NCBI GenBank assembly: GCA_963708425.1
Contig: OY970206.1
Location: forward strand, 1,860,001 to 1,924,000
Source: JACMNW01 sp963708425
GTDB lineage: Bacteria; Pseudomonadota; Alphaproteobacteria; Rhodobacterales; Rhodobacteraceae
Reading direction: 5' to 3'
Length of the DNA stretch: 64,000 nucleotides
Below, in pieces: positions 1-9,532 of this stretch. Each line of letters begins with the position of its first letter. The first letter of the stretch is position 1. The notes beneath the pieces are model-generated. The model was not told where the DNA came from. It saw only the letters and a list, made by a program, of their open reading frames with translations, and did no database searches. Both the position numbers and the translations under genes were made by a program.

Positions 1-528
1 ATCGACGGTGTGGGCGATGATCCGGCCCCTATTCTGGCGCAGATGGCGCAAGACTTGGCGGCGGCTGGCGCGCGGGCGCTTGCAATGCCCTGCAACACCG
101 CACATGCCTATGCACCGCAAATCATCGCCGCGACGTCGCTGCCATTTCTGGATATGCGCGACGCGAGCATGCAGCATCTGTGCCGTTTTTTGCCGCCCGG
201 GGCAAAAATCGGGCTGCTAGCTTCTCCCGCCGTGCGTATGGTTGGCGTGTTCGATCAGCCCTGCGCCAATGCTGGCCTGACGCCAGTCTTTCTGGACGAT
301 GATGCGCCGCTGCTTGGCTTGATCCAAACCGTCAAGTCCGGCGATATGGGTTGTTCTGCTCAGGCTGAAATGGCGCGTCTGGCCGATCTGCTTGCGACCC
401 GCTGCGATCATCTTCTGATTGCCTGCACCGAATTGTCGCTGCTGACGTCCGCGCTCGTTGGCTTGGCGTGGACGGATACCCTTGATTGTCTGACGGCAAG
501 GATCGTTGCCTTTGCCAAAAGCCGCTAG
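1..528 (+). CDS. Aspartate/glutamate racemase family protein (5' truncated by window)
   Basis: This is the C-terminal part of a cofactor-independent amino-acid racemase of the Asp/Glu/hydantoin racemase family, which inverts the alpha carbon with two cysteines. Both cysteine motifs are visible: PCNTAH near the start of the visible part and ACTEL near residue 140. The frame is open from base 1, so the GTG at 10 is unlikely to be the true start; about 50-60 N-terminal residues of a usual ~230-residue protein should lie upstream of the window. It is followed after 60 bases by the YihY/BrkB gene on the same strand. Substrate (aspartate, glutamate or another) cannot be told from the fragment. Confidence 0.85.
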   Translation: MDGVGDDPAPILAQMAQDLAAAGARALAMPCNTAHAYAPQIIAATSLPFLDMRDASMQHLCRFLPPGAKIGLLASPAVRMVGVFDQPCANAGLTPVFLDDDAPLLGLIQTVKSGDMGCSAQAEMARLADLLATRCDHLLIACTELSLLTSALVGLAWTDTLDCLTARIVAFAKSR

Positions 529-588
529 GCTTGCGGCCATCGTCGCCAGCGCCTACCCTTTGCTCGGAATGCTGAAAACGAGGATGCA

Positions 589-1416
589 ATGACCTATCTG
601 CGATCTCTTATGACGCTGATCGCAGCGCTGATGCGGCGCAGCGAACGCGCCGAGTTGGGCCTGATAGCGGCGGGTGTTGCGTTCTTCGGTTTTCTGGCGA
701 TCTTTCCGGCGGTGGCGGTAGTTATTGCCGTTTGGGGGTTTGTGGCAGACCCCGCTGTGATCCGGCAAGAGGTTGCCCTGTTGCAGGACTTTTTGCCGAT
801 CGAGGCCTATGTCTTGATTGTGGCGCAAGTCGACGGCCTGCTTTCTGCCAATAACCGTACATTGGGGTGGTCGACCGTTTTCTCGACGGTGCTTGCGTTT
901 TGGGCGGCGCGCGCCGGTATGGCCGCGCTGATCCAGGGGCTCAACGCGGTGCATCATCTGCCACAGCGCACCAACGTCTGGCATCAGGTGCAGGCACTGG
1001 TCATGACGGTTGCGTTGGTGGGGCTTGCCTTGGGTGCGATGTTGGCATCGGTTGTTGGGCCGCTGGTGATCGGGCTTTTACCACTTGGGCGTTTTGCTGC
1101 GATTACGTTAGAGTTGGCGAACTTTGCCTTAGGCGCGGCACTTTTGGTGCTGGCGATCGGACTGGCCTACCGATTTGGCCCGAACCGAACGCTGGCCCAT
1201 CCCCTGTTTACGCGGGGGCTGTTACTAGCCCTTATCCTTTGGGCGCTGGCGTCACGTGGGTTTGTGATTTATCTGGCTAACTTTAACACCTATAACCAAA
1301 TATATGGATCAATCGGCGCAGTGGCTGCCCTGCTAATGTGGCTTTATCTTAGCGTGTACGCTGTGCTAATTGGGGCTGCGTACGATGCCGAACGCAGCGC
1401 ACAGGCCAATCAATAG
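589..1416 (+). CDS. YihY/BrkB-family inner-membrane protein
   Basis: This 275-residue polytopic protein has six hydrophobic segments (about 20-45, 93-115, 135-165, 175-200, 210-232 and 240-270), the pattern of the YihY/BrkB (once 'ribonuclease BN') family. Conserved features include the first helix with its FFGFLAIFPA stretch, and the last with the MWLYLSVYAVLIGAAYDAE ending typical of the family. The molecular function of the family is not established; the old RNase BN name was a misassignment. The ATG at 589 has a GAGG ribosome-binding site just upstream. Its stop overlaps the tamB stop on the other strand by seven bases (1410-1416), so the two genes converge. Confidence 0.9.
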   Translation: MTYLRSLMTLIAALMRRSERAELGLIAAGVAFFGFLAIFPAVAVVIAVWGFVADPAVIRQEVALLQDFLPIEAYVLIVAQVDGLLSANNRTLGWSTVFSTVLAFWAARAGMAALIQGLNAVHHLPQRTNVWHQVQALVMTVALVGLALGAMLASVVGPLVIGLLPLGRFAAITLELANFALGAALLVLAIGLAYRFGPNRTLAHPLFTRGLLLALILWALASRGFVIYLANFNTYNQIYGSIGAVAALLMWLYLSVYAVLIGAAYDAERSAQANQ

Positions 1417-4400
1417 TCCTTTTCCAAGACGATGCCGATACCTGTGGTGCCATCCGCACTGGCACGTCCGCGAAGAGTAATGTTGTCGGTTACATCAAGG
1501 TTCAGCTGGATTTGGCTTTTGCCATCTTGGTCAACCTCGATCTCCGAATAAACGTTGCGCGAAATGTATTTGCCTGCCCGCAAAGATGCCGTGCCCTCTT
1601 CGTCGGTGCGTACATCCAGATCGTCCAGCCCAAACCCCTTGCGCAACTTGGCGACGATGCCTTCGCCACCTTTGCCCGCCAGACTCGCCACGGCACTTGC
1701 CAACTGAGCCGCCTGAAATGCCGACAGAGTTTCCAGCCCACGGTCAAACAAAAGTCGCGAAAGAACTTCTTCTTGCGGCAATTCAGGGGATGATGTGAAG
1801 CTGACTTTCGGATCATTTGCCAATCCTTCGATCAGCACGGAACTAGTGATACCATCACTTTCCGTGGATGCTGCAATCCGAATGAAAGGCACGAAATCAC
1901 CCTGAAGCTGCACCTGTGCCTCTGATAGAACAAGCCGCTTGCCAAGAATATCAAGTCGGCCACGGATCAGGTTCAGCCCGCCTTCCGGGATCACCGTCGC
2001 CGTGTTGCCCCGTAGCCGCAAACTTCCCCCCAGCTCTGCATCAAGTCCGCGACCGCGCAGAAACACTCGGTTCGGGGCGGAAATTGTCAGATCAAGGCCG
2101 TAGGCACGAACGTCGGCCCGTCCTTCGCCTCCGTCCGCAGAGCCCAACAGACCAGCACGGGCGCGCGTCGCCCGCACTGGACCAGGTTCGCGGATGTGCC
2201 GCAAATCGGGAATAGCCTCGACACCGCCAAGACCGCTTGAGGGGATCTGCAATTCGGTGTCGCGTAGCGCAATTGTTCCGGCGATCAATGCCCCGCCCAC
2301 TAGCGGCCCCCTGACCGTCAGATCGCCAGAGGCGCGGGTTTCGTACAGCTGCGGGTCACGCAAAACGACACCGCGCAGCCCAAGCGCAAGGTCGGCGGTG
2401 TTCGGCGCGGCAAGGCCAACCGAGCCGCTGATCGCGGTTGTGCCACCCGTCGAAACCGCTGCCTGTCCGGTAATCTGCGCCTGCCCGCCAGACAGTTCTG
2501 AAACCAGCGATGCGTCTTGCAAGGCAAACGGCAGGTCAGGGCTGCTGATCCGCCCGCCCGATAGAGACACCCGGCCGGTAAGGGATGCCAGCTGCGTCGG
2601 CCCGTTCAGCCGCAGATCAAAGTTTAGTCCACCAGACAGCGCGCGAGGCTCGATGAACGGATTTGCAAGCGCCGCTTGCCCCGTACCTTTGATCGTCAGA
2701 TCGGCCTGACCACCGCTGGCCACCAGGCCTGCCACCGTTGCATTAATCTGTCCCGGCCCCCGCGCCTGCAGGTTCAAGCGGAGCCCTTGGCTTTCATCAA
2801 TGGCAGTGCCGGAAACCGTAACTGGGCCTGGAAACTCCGGCAGCAGCAGGCCCAGATTTGCCAGTTTTGCCGTCAGATCAATCTGCGATGCCGCCCCGTT
2901 TGGTGCCTTGGCGTTAACGGTGATTTGCGGATTGCGAACGTTAGCTTCGGCCACCCAGACGTTGCCATCTGTGACGTTCATTTTGAGCGACAGTGTTGAC
3001 TGGCCGCGCAGTAGTTTGTCAGCTTCGGCTTGGCCAATCGAGAGGCTGTCACCCAACCCATCAAATGTGATCTTGCCCGATTGCAGCGTTCCCGTCAGCG
3101 TAGCCTTCGCCATCAATGCGCCCTGATACTGCCGCCCCATGGCTGACAGATCGGCAAAATTGAGTTCGGCCACAATTTCACTGCCCGAACTTGCAATTTT
3201 GCCCGACGCCGTGGCTTTCAGGGTGGCAGCGGTGACAACTAGGTTGCGCAGGTCAGTTCCGGTTTCCGTCCGTAAAACCGACACATCTACGCGGGATTGG
3301 CCTTTCAGCAAAGCATCCACTTCTGCCTGACCAATACGCAAGTCGGTGCCGTTGATTGCCGCTTTCAGGTCGAACGTACCTCCTAGGATACTGGCGGTTC
3401 CTACCAGACTTGCATTGCCACTTCCGGCAAGTGGGCGCCCTGCAATTGAAGACAGGCGGGCAAGATCGGCAAGTTGCGCCGTGGCTTGTCCAGTCACTGC
3501 GATGCCGGTCGAAAGCCCTTCAATCTTGCCGGTCGCAGTAAGATCAACACCAGTGGCCACCAAATCGAAGGCTGAAAACTCAAGATTGCCAGTTCCTTCT
3601 TGCCACAGTCCACTTGCTGATCCAGTGACTGTGGGGCCAAGTGCTTGCGCCAAAGCCGGGTCCGCAGGTGCCAATCCATCGGCTCTGAATTGGGTCGTGA
3701 AATTGAAAAGCGTCCCTGTGTCGACGCGGCTAATATTGCCCGACCCATCCAACGACAGCCGGGTGATCGTCAGGTCAGGCCGATCAAAACCGTCGATCTG
3801 ACCCGCGATGATCCAGTCATCGCCCTTTGTCGCATCAAACGACAAATCAAGATCGGCGCTCGAAATACGAATTTCCTGATCGGTGGTCAGCGGCAGCAGA
3901 ACTGGCGTTCCGTCGGGTGATCCGAGGGCCGCGTTCAGGTTGAACTTCTCTGGTAAGCCATCCGCCGCTATCGCAAGATTTCCCTTTAACGCCAACACCC
4001 GCGTCTGCACCGACAGATCAGATAGCAGCATTCGCCCATCAACCGCGCGCGCGCCCGACGCACTAAGTGCCACGTTTGAACCGAAAAACTCCGCATATTC
4101 GGGCAGAAACAGCGGGGCGAGATCGCCCGCCAAATCGGCACTGAACTGCGTTGCACCGTCCTCGCTGCCACCCAGCGTAACTTTGCCGCTTAACCGATCG
4201 ACGCCGTCGGTCGAAAGGCCAATGTCTGCGGTAAAGTCAGTGACTGGCCCGCTGCCCTTGATCGTCAGGCTGGCGCTTGGTAAGCCGGGCAGATCCAGCA
4301 GCGTGGCGGAAATGCCGCCCGCCGCCTCGGTCGCGTCCAGATCAAGCACCAATTGCTGGCTGGCATTGGAATAACTGGCGGAAAGGGCAACGTTGCCGTC

Positions 4401-4931
4401 CGGTCCATCATCGGTACGATCGACAGTAAAGTTCGCCCGTCCCTCGCCGCCGAACAGCGAGAGTGACGCCTCGAACGTGCCCTCAATTGCGGTACCCATA
4501 ACGGGCGCGCCAAGCTTGATCCGTTCGGCAGCGATCCGGCCGATATCAACTGAAACCGGCAATTCCGGCAGTGAAAACCCAGACGCTTCGGGCGATGGCA
4601 ACGCACTTTCATCGGCCACCGGTCGTCGGGCGACAATAATTTCCTCGGCCGTCAGCGCGTTTACCGAAAGCTCGCCGCTAAACAGTGCGGCCCGGTTCCA
4701 ATCCAACGCCACACCGTTCAGCGTCAGCCAAACTCCATCCTTGTCGGCAATGGTCATCGACGTAAGTGTTGCCTGCGACGACAACGCCCCCGCAAATCCC
4801 GTAATCGTAACCTTCCGCCCGATGTCAGATAGGTTGTCTTCCAAAAACGCCGTCAGATAACTGCGATCATCTGTTTGCGCCGCGACTATGCAGGGCCACA
4901 TCAGGACAAAGGGGAAAAGCCAGCGCCACAT
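1410..4931 (-). CDS. tamB: Translocation and assembly module TamB
   Basis: TamB is the long inner-membrane-anchored periplasmic partner of TamA. It spans the periplasm and supports outer-membrane protein insertion and lipid transfer between membranes. The protein is 1173 residues from the ATG at 4931: an N-terminal signal/anchor (WRWLFPFVLMWPCIVAAQ) is followed by a long repetitive beta-rich region full of G-x-hydrophobic alternations, and the C-terminal ~300 residues show the DUF490/TamB pattern ending IGIVLEKDY. The frame stays open 45 codons further upstream, but the ATG at 4931 overlaps the tamA stop as TGATG and starts directly before the signal segment, so it is preferred. The pair is almost certainly cotranscribed and translationally coupled. 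Confidence 0.93.
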   Translation of the reverse strand: MWRWLFPFVLMWPCIVAAQTDDRSYLTAFLEDNLSDIGRKVTITGFAGALSSQATLTSMTIADKDGVWLTLNGVALDWNRAALFSGELSVNALTAEEIIVARRPVADESALPSPEASGFSLPELPVSVDIGRIAAERIKLGAPVMGTAIEGTFEASLSLFGGEGRANFTVDRTDDGPDGNVALSASYSNASQQLVLDLDATEAAGGISATLLDLPGLPSASLTIKGSGPVTDFTADIGLSTDGVDRLSGKVTLGGSEDGATQFSADLAGDLAPLFLPEYAEFFGSNVALSASGARAVDGRMLLSDLSVQTRVLALKGNLAIAADGLPEKFNLNAALGSPDGTPVLLPLTTDQEIRISSADLDLSFDATKGDDWIIAGQIDGFDRPDLTITRLSLDGSGNISRVDTGTLFNFTTQFRADGLAPADPALAQALGPTVTGSASGLWQEGTGNLEFSAFDLVATGVDLTATGKIEGLSTGIAVTGQATAQLADLARLSSIAGRPLAGSGNASLVGTASILGGTFDLKAAINGTDLRIGQAEVDALLKGQSRVDVSVLRTETGTDLRNLVVTAATLKATASGKIASSGSEIVAELNFADLSAMGRQYQGALMAKATLTGTLQSGKITFDGLGDSLSIGQAEADKLLRGQSTLSLKMNVTDGNVWVAEANVRNPQITVNAKAPNGAASQIDLTAKLANLGLLLPEFPGPVTVSGTAIDESQGLRLNLQARGPGQINATVAGLVASGGQADLTIKGTGQAALANPFIEPRALSGGLNFDLRLNGPTQLASLTGRVSLSGGRISSPDLPFALQDASLVSELSGGQAQITGQAAVSTGGTTAISGSVGLAAPNTADLALGLRGVVLRDPQLYETRASGDLTVRGPLVGGALIAGTIALRDTELQIPSSGLGGVEAIPDLRHIREPGPVRATRARAGLLGSADGGEGRADVRAYGLDLTISAPNRVFLRGRGLDAELGGSLRLRGNTATVIPEGGLNLIRGRLDILGKRLVLSEAQVQLQGDFVPFIRIAASTESDGITSSVLIEGLANDPKVSFTSSPELPQEEVLSRLLFDRGLETLSAFQAAQLASAVASLAGKGGEGIVAKLRKGFGLDDLDVRTDEEGTASLRAGKYISRNVYSEIEVDQDGKSQIQLNLDVTDNITLRGRASADGTTGIGIVLEKDY

Positions 4932-6754
4932 CAGAACGATTGCCCAATGCCGACGTAAATCTGCACGCCTTCGCCCGTGTCGCCCCCAACCGGCGTCGCC
5001 ACGTCCAGCCGTATCGGGCCAAATCCGGTCGCATAGCGCAGCCCTAATCCTGCCCCAGCGTGCCAATCTGCCGACACGTCATTGAAGCTGGCTAATGATA
5101 CTTGGCCGACATCAACAAACCCCACTACTCCGATCCTTTCTGTAACTTTGGCGCGCACTTCTGCACTGGCAGCCACAAAATATGTGCCGCCTGTCTTAAT
5201 CTCATTGCCTGGCGTGCCAAGCTCCTCGACGCCCAGCGATTGGTAAGGTTGCCCCCGCACTGTCCCGCCACCGCCGGTGTAAAACAGAAAGTCCCGAGGC
5301 GTGCCTTCAAGGCTTGATCCCAGTATGGCCCCGCCTTGCAGCCGGGCCGCAAAAACCACGCCATTGTTTTCGCCAAACCCGCGATAGGCGCGCCCATCAA
5401 ACGTCAGTCTTGCCCCCGAATCCGTTGTGCCAAACCCCAAGAACGGCTTCGCTTCGGCCTCCAGGTAGAACCCCTTGGTGGCATCGGTCTTGTTATCGCG
5501 CTTGTCCCAGACCACACCCAGCGGCAGCGACAAGTTGCGGTACAGAAAATTGCCCGCTTCATCGCTGCCATCCGAATATTCATAGTCCAGCCCGACACTT
5601 GCACTTAGCTGTTCGTTGAAGATGTGCGAAAAGCCAATGCCCGTCGAAACCGTATTCGCGATGAAATCCTGTTCGTCCAGATGGGCTATGTCGAAATGAA
5701 AACTGGCATTCGTATCGGGCGACAACGTTGCCGGTCGATCCAGCGTCACGCCCAAAGCATAGTCCACACCGCTGGCTTGCGCGCCGATATTGGTGACTTC
5801 TGCGGAAAAGCCAAGCCGTTCACCGCCGCCCAAAAGGTTGCGATGCAGCCATGATCCGGTCAGGTTAAGCCCATCGAAACTGGCAATTTCCGCACCAATG
5901 CTGTAGCGGCGCAGCTTTTCTTCTACCAATGTAGCCGTGACGCCCAGCTGATCCGGCACCGTAACCACCTCATCCTCGGTCAAAGAGACCGATTTGAAAA
6001 TGCCGGTGCGCCGCAAGCGTTCTGTCGCGCGTCTGAGCTCGAGCGGGCTGAAAACCTCGCCTTCTGGCAAGCCCGCAATCTTGCGGATACGGCGCTCGCG
6101 CATCCGCTCCTGCCCGGTGATCACCAGCCTGCCAAAGCGCAACTTCTGGCCGGGGTTCAGCTTTACCGATGCCGCCAAGGTGTTGTTGCGATGGTCCGCC
6201 GACAAGTCTTGCGCGGCGGTTTCGGCCTTGGCATGGCCGACATCGCGCCAAGCGTCGATCCCGACAGTCACCGCCTCGCGGATCACGCCAGACGCAGCAA
6301 CTGCACCAAGTGCAAACCCTTTTGGCAGCACGGTTCCAGGCGCAAGTGGGGCGATGTCGGCGCGCGAAAACCTAAAAGCTGGCCCTGGCTCAACGATGAC
6401 TTCAATCTTCCCTATCTGTGATGGCGCATCCAGCGGAGCAATGTTTGCTGCCTCTTTCCCGTCAATCAAGACGTGGATCACGCCAGAATAGTGCCCGCGC
6501 GCATACAGAGCGCCCAAAAGCCTGCTGTAATCGGCGCGTGCAGCGGCAAACAAATCTTGCGGATCAACCACATTGTCGCGCTTGGCCGCCAGCAACAGTG
6601 ACGCGCCGCGCAGGTCGTCACTCAGGTCTTCTGATGCGCCGGGGGTGTTGAACTCGATCCGGTCGAACGCAAAAGCTTGCGGCACAACCAGCATCAGCCC
6701 AGCAACCAGAGCCAAGACCAAACCCGTCTTTGCGTGCCGACCTAACCGTGCCAC
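4931..6754 (-). CDS. tamA: Outer-membrane assembly protein TamA (BamA/Omp85 family)
   Basis: TamA is an Omp85-family 16-stranded barrel that works with TamB in outer-membrane biogenesis. The 607-residue product has a signal peptide (about 1-29, cut after QAFA), a POTRA region to roughly residue 240, and a C-terminal barrel from about 260 with alternating amphipathic strands, ending in IYVGIGQSF with the C-terminal phenylalanine that the Bam machinery recognises. The VRGQPYQSLG stretch is the conserved VRGY/F-type loop motif of the family. The start is a GTG at 6754 preceded by a GGGGGC ribosome-binding site; no better ATG lies nearby. It is the first gene of the tamA-tamB pair and lies 107 bases downstream of the xylR stop. 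Confidence 0.95.
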   Translation of the reverse strand: MARLGRHAKTGLVLALVAGLMLVVPQAFAFDRIEFNTPGASEDLSDDLRGASLLLAAKRDNVVDPQDLFAAARADYSRLLGALYARGHYSGVIHVLIDGKEAANIAPLDAPSQIGKIEVIVEPGPAFRFSRADIAPLAPGTVLPKGFALGAVAASGVIREAVTVGIDAWRDVGHAKAETAAQDLSADHRNNTLAASVKLNPGQKLRFGRLVITGQERMRERRIRKIAGLPEGEVFSPLELRRATERLRRTGIFKSVSLTEDEVVTVPDQLGVTATLVEEKLRRYSIGAEIASFDGLNLTGSWLHRNLLGGGERLGFSAEVTNIGAQASGVDYALGVTLDRPATLSPDTNASFHFDIAHLDEQDFIANTVSTGIGFSHIFNEQLSASVGLDYEYSDGSDEAGNFLYRNLSLPLGVVWDKRDNKTDATKGFYLEAEAKPFLGFGTTDSGARLTFDGRAYRGFGENNGVVFAARLQGGAILGSSLEGTPRDFLFYTGGGGTVRGQPYQSLGVEELGTPGNEIKTGGTYFVAASAEVRAKVTERIGVVGFVDVGQVSLASFNDVSADWHAGAGLGLRYATGFGPIRLDVATPVGGDTGEGVQIYVGIGQSF

Positions 6755-6861
6755 GTTTGCCCCCGATCCGATGATCTCAAACTATTGCAGCTTGGCCCGG
6801 CAAGGGCAATGCAACCAAAAGTGAAACGGCGAAAACCGCCCTTTGGTTCCGTGACTTCGCG

Positions 6862-8139
6862 TTATTGCGCCGCCAAATCCCGGCTTGGTGCAATCAGGCC
6901 ATCACTAACCACCGAAAGCGCGAGCGCAGCCGCGCCATGCGCCCACAGCAGATCGCCCCAAGCATGAATTTCGATCGGCGGCAGTGGCCGCCCCGTTACA
7001 ATTGCCAGATTGTCCATTTCGGCCAGAGTTTCGGCCGCATACAGATAGTCATATCGCATCCGTTCGCCGGAAAGGATAATCAACGCAGGATCAAACAGGT
7101 TGATAACGTTCGAAAGGCCGACTGCCAGATACCGGCCTGCACGTCGAAAAATTGACCGGGCCGCACCATTGCCCGCCTTGGCGTGATCATAAAGGCTTTC
7201 CAAAACCACCGATATGGATTGGCCTTCCTTATGCTCCCAATTCAGCGCTGTCGTCGCCTCGCGCGCCAGCGCGTAATCGGCAACATACGCCTCAAGGCAC
7301 CCTCGCTGACCACAGCGGCAAAGTGCGCCGTCCAGCTGCACCTTAGTATGGCCGAGCTCCATTCCCAGCCGCTGCCCGCCGCGAAAGATCCGGTGATTCA
7401 GCACATAACCCATGCCGACCCCATGCTCGATTGTTACTACTGCAAAATCGGACAGGCCGCGCCCTGCGCCAAACCACAATTCGGCCAGAGTCACAAGATT
7501 GGCGTCGTTGTCGATGGTAACCGGCAATCCAAGTCGTGACCCAGCTACTGCGGCAAGCGGCACGCCGCGTTCCAACAGTACCGACGACCAATGGACAATG
7601 CCTTCAACGCAGTCGACAAACCCCGGCATGCCCAATCCCATAGCTGACAGCTGCGATGATGGGATGCCTGCCTTTAGACAAACACGCTCCAAAAGGGTGT
7701 CTATTGCAGCCAATAATTCGGCTAATGACATCGGGCCTGGCTTCCGAGGTATCACATCATCGGCGATCATGTTCCCGGCAAAGTCAACGATCACGGCAGT
7801 ATGTTCGCGGTCCGACAGCTTCATGCCCGCAACGAAATGCGCTTCGGCACGAACGCCAAGCGCCACCGCTGGTCTGCCGCGCCCTGCCTCGCCTTCGCGC
7901 GGTGCAGCTACCTCCTCGATTAACCCTGCCTCCAACAGCTCTTGGGTAATGGTGGTAACAGAGGCTGGGCTAACACCTAAGTCCTTGGCAAGCTGAACCC
8001 TGGGAATAAGCCCAGTCGCGCGCACCCGCTCAAACACCTGTTGCCGCATTGGCCGCAACATGTCGGAAAGCGGCGGAATAAGCGGGCCACAGCCCTTCCG
8101 ACCCTCTGATGCTTCCTCTGATGGCGGTCGCGGCAGCAT
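6862..8139 (-). CDS. xylR: ROK-family transcriptional regulator, likely xylose repressor XylR
   Basis: This 425-residue protein is a winged-helix repressor fused to a ROK sugar-kinase-like domain. An N-terminal helix-turn-helix (QLAKDLGVSPASVTTITQ) is followed by the ROK fold with the zinc motif CRCGQRGCLE. It is divergent from the xylose transport and catabolic operon, the classical place for XylR, which binds its operator until xylose is present. A start at TTG 8181 is possible, but the ATG at 8139 has a GGAGAG ribosome-binding site about nine bases upstream and is chosen here. The xylose assignment rests on the neighbours, not on the protein alone. Confidence 0.88.
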   Translation of the reverse strand: MLPRPPSEEASEGRKGCGPLIPPLSDMLRPMRQQVFERVRATGLIPRVQLAKDLGVSPASVTTITQELLEAGLIEEVAAPREGEAGRGRPAVALGVRAEAHFVAGMKLSDREHTAVIVDFAGNMIADDVIPRKPGPMSLAELLAAIDTLLERVCLKAGIPSSQLSAMGLGMPGFVDCVEGIVHWSSVLLERGVPLAAVAGSRLGLPVTIDNDANLVTLAELWFGAGRGLSDFAVVTIEHGVGMGYVLNHRIFRGGQRLGMELGHTKVQLDGALCRCGQRGCLEAYVADYALAREATTALNWEHKEGQSISVVLESLYDHAKAGNGAARSIFRRAGRYLAVGLSNVINLFDPALIILSGERMRYDYLYAAETLAEMDNLAIVTGRPLPPIEIHAWGDLLWAHGAAALALSVVSDGLIAPSRDLAAQ

Positions 8140-8253
8140 TTCTTCGCTCTCCAAACAAAAGACCGGGGTTTTCTTTCGCAAAGCGCCAGTTTCTGCCGCG
8201 ACGCAGCGAAAGATGACCTACACAGCACCAGAACACAGCTTCAACCATGTTTT

Positions 8254-8287
8254 TTAATTTGACAACTGAAATTATTGTCGCCATTTT
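8254..8287 (+). promoter_or_regulatory. Probable xylF promoter with ROK-type operator
   Basis: A perfect -35 box TTGACA lies at 8259-8264; the -10 region around 8282-8287 (CATTTT) is weak, which suits a regulated promoter. The -35 box sits inside an imperfect inverted repeat, TTAATTT-gacaactg-AAATTAT (8254-8275), whose A/T-rich arms and spacing resemble the TTTG/CAAA-like operators of XylR/NagC-type ROK proteins. Position and symmetry make it the natural XylR target. Binding is inferred. Confidence 0.5.
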
Positions 8288-8296
8288 CGATCCGTG

Positions 8297-8330
8297 CCGA
8301 CAAATCTGTCGGACCGGCCATTCGCTGGCC
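8297..8330 (+). promoter_or_regulatory. Two tandem small hairpins in the xylF leader
   Basis: Directly after the probable transcription start come two perfect hairpins: CCGACA-AATC-TGTCGG (8297-8312) and GGCCA-TTCGC-TGGCC (8316-8330), ending ten bases before the xylF ribosome-binding site. They could stabilise the transcript or affect initiation. The first could also be a DNA operator half of some regulator. Confidence 0.45.
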
Positions 8331-8351
8331 GCATCCATAGGGAGGATAATC

Positions 8352-9377
8352 ATGCGTAAGGCAATTCTGCTGGCAGTAATCGCTGCTGCTGGATTCTCGT
8401 CGGCAGCACTGGCTGAGGGCAAGAAAATTGGTGTTTCTTGGGCAAGCTTCCAAGAAGAGCGTTGGAAGATCGACGAAGCTGCTATGAAAGCTGCTATCGA
8501 AGCCGCTGGTGACGAATACATTTCGGCTGATGCTGAATCGTCGTCCGCCAAGCAGTTGACTGACGTTGAAGCACTGATCGCACAGGGCGCAAACGCGCTG
8601 ATCATCAACGCCTGGGACAAAGACGCCATTGGGCCTGCCATTGAAGCCGCTGCTGCCGAAGGCATTCCGGTTGTTGGCTATGACCGCCTGATCGAAGATG
8701 CGCGCACGTTCTATCTGACATTCGACAACATCGGCGTGGGCCGGATCATCGCTGAATCGGTGATGGCCGCGAAGCCTGAAGGCAACTACGCGATCATCAA
8801 GGGCGACCCCGGTGACCCGAACGCTGCCTTCCTGCTGGAAGGCATGATGACGGTCATTGGCCAGTCGGTCACCGACGGCAAGATCAAGATCGTCGGCGAG
8901 GCGTTCTCCGACAGCTGGAAGCCGGAAAATGCTCAGAAGAACATGGAGCAGATCCTGACCGCCAACAACAACGCCGTTGACGCCGTTCTGGCCGAAAACG
9001 ACGGTATGGCTGGCGGCGTGATCGCTGCGCTGGCGGCGCAGGGCTTGAACATTCCGGTCGGTGGCCAGGACGGTGACCTTGCTGCCCTGAACCGCGTTGC
9101 CCGTGGCAGCCAGACCGTTTCGGTTTGGAAAGATGCCCGTGCGCTGGGTAAAGCTGCTGGCGAAATCGCGTCGGCTCTGGCTGGCGGCGCTGCGCTGGAC
9201 GCCGTTGCTGGTGCGACGAAGTTCTCGGGCGGGGCGAATGGCGTTGAAATGAACGCTATCCTGCTTGACCCGACTCCGATCACCAAAGACAACCTGAATG
9301 TCGTGATCGACGCGGGCCACATTTCGAAAGAAGCGGCTTGCGAAGGTGCGATGGACGGCATCGCTGCTTGCCAGTAA
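8352..9377 (+). CDS. xylF: D-xylose ABC transporter, periplasmic substrate-binding protein
   Basis: XylF captures D-xylose in the periplasm and delivers it to the XylHG importer. The 341-residue product begins with a signal peptide cut after ALA (about residue 21). The mature part is a periplasmic-binding-protein type 1 fold close to XylF: the VSWASFQEERW opening, NAWDKDAIGPAI and VVGYDRLI segments, and the DGMAGGVIAAL helix are characteristic. ATG 8352 has an excellent AGGGAGGA ribosome-binding site; the frame open from 8247 has no signal-peptide logic before this point. First gene of xylFHGBA; a strong hairpin follows it (9391-9417), as is common after binding-protein genes that must be expressed above their permease. 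Confidence 0.96.
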   Translation: MRKAILLAVIAAAGFSSAALAEGKKIGVSWASFQEERWKIDEAAMKAAIEAAGDEYISADAESSSAKQLTDVEALIAQGANALIINAWDKDAIGPAIEAAAAEGIPVVGYDRLIEDARTFYLTFDNIGVGRIIAESVMAAKPEGNYAIIKGDPGDPNAAFLLEGMMTVIGQSVTDGKIKIVGEAFSDSWKPENAQKNMEQILTANNNAVDAVLAENDGMAGGVIAALAAQGLNIPVGGQDGDLAALNRVARGSQTVSVWKDARALGKAAGEIASALAGGAALDAVAGATKFSGGANGVEMNAILLDPTPITKDNLNVVIDAGHISKEAACEGAMDGIAACQ

Positions 9378-9390
9378 TAAGTTGACGTCT

Positions 9391-9417
9391 CCGGCGCAGG
9401 CCTATGGTCTGCGCCGG
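9391..9417 (+). terminator. Intercistronic stem-loop after xylF
   Basis: A perfect nine-base-pair stem, CCGGCGCAG / CTGCGCCGG, with a nine-base loop lies 14 bases after the xylF stop and is not followed by a T run. It is better read as a 3'-end stabiliser or partial attenuator, raising xylF over xylHG, than as a full terminator. Confidence 0.65.
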
Positions 9418-9532
9418 AACATTCTCGCGGCATTTCTGTCGGTAGACCCGCAGCAAAACGAGCTATTTGGCGAACGGTCAGGCGCGGCCTGAGATTGTTC
9501 AGTCGTCATTCCCAACAGTATTGGACGAGGAC

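Noticed and set aside
553..984. 143-codon minus-strand frame opposite the YihY/BrkB gene
   Set aside because: Arg/Gln/His-rich antisense translation; the plus-strand gene has six clear membrane helices.
8241..9320. 359-codon open frame on the minus strand opposite xylF
   Set aside because: It lies entirely antisense to a clear XylF with signal peptide and ribosome-binding site; the translation has no family features and its openness reflects GC-rich codon bias.
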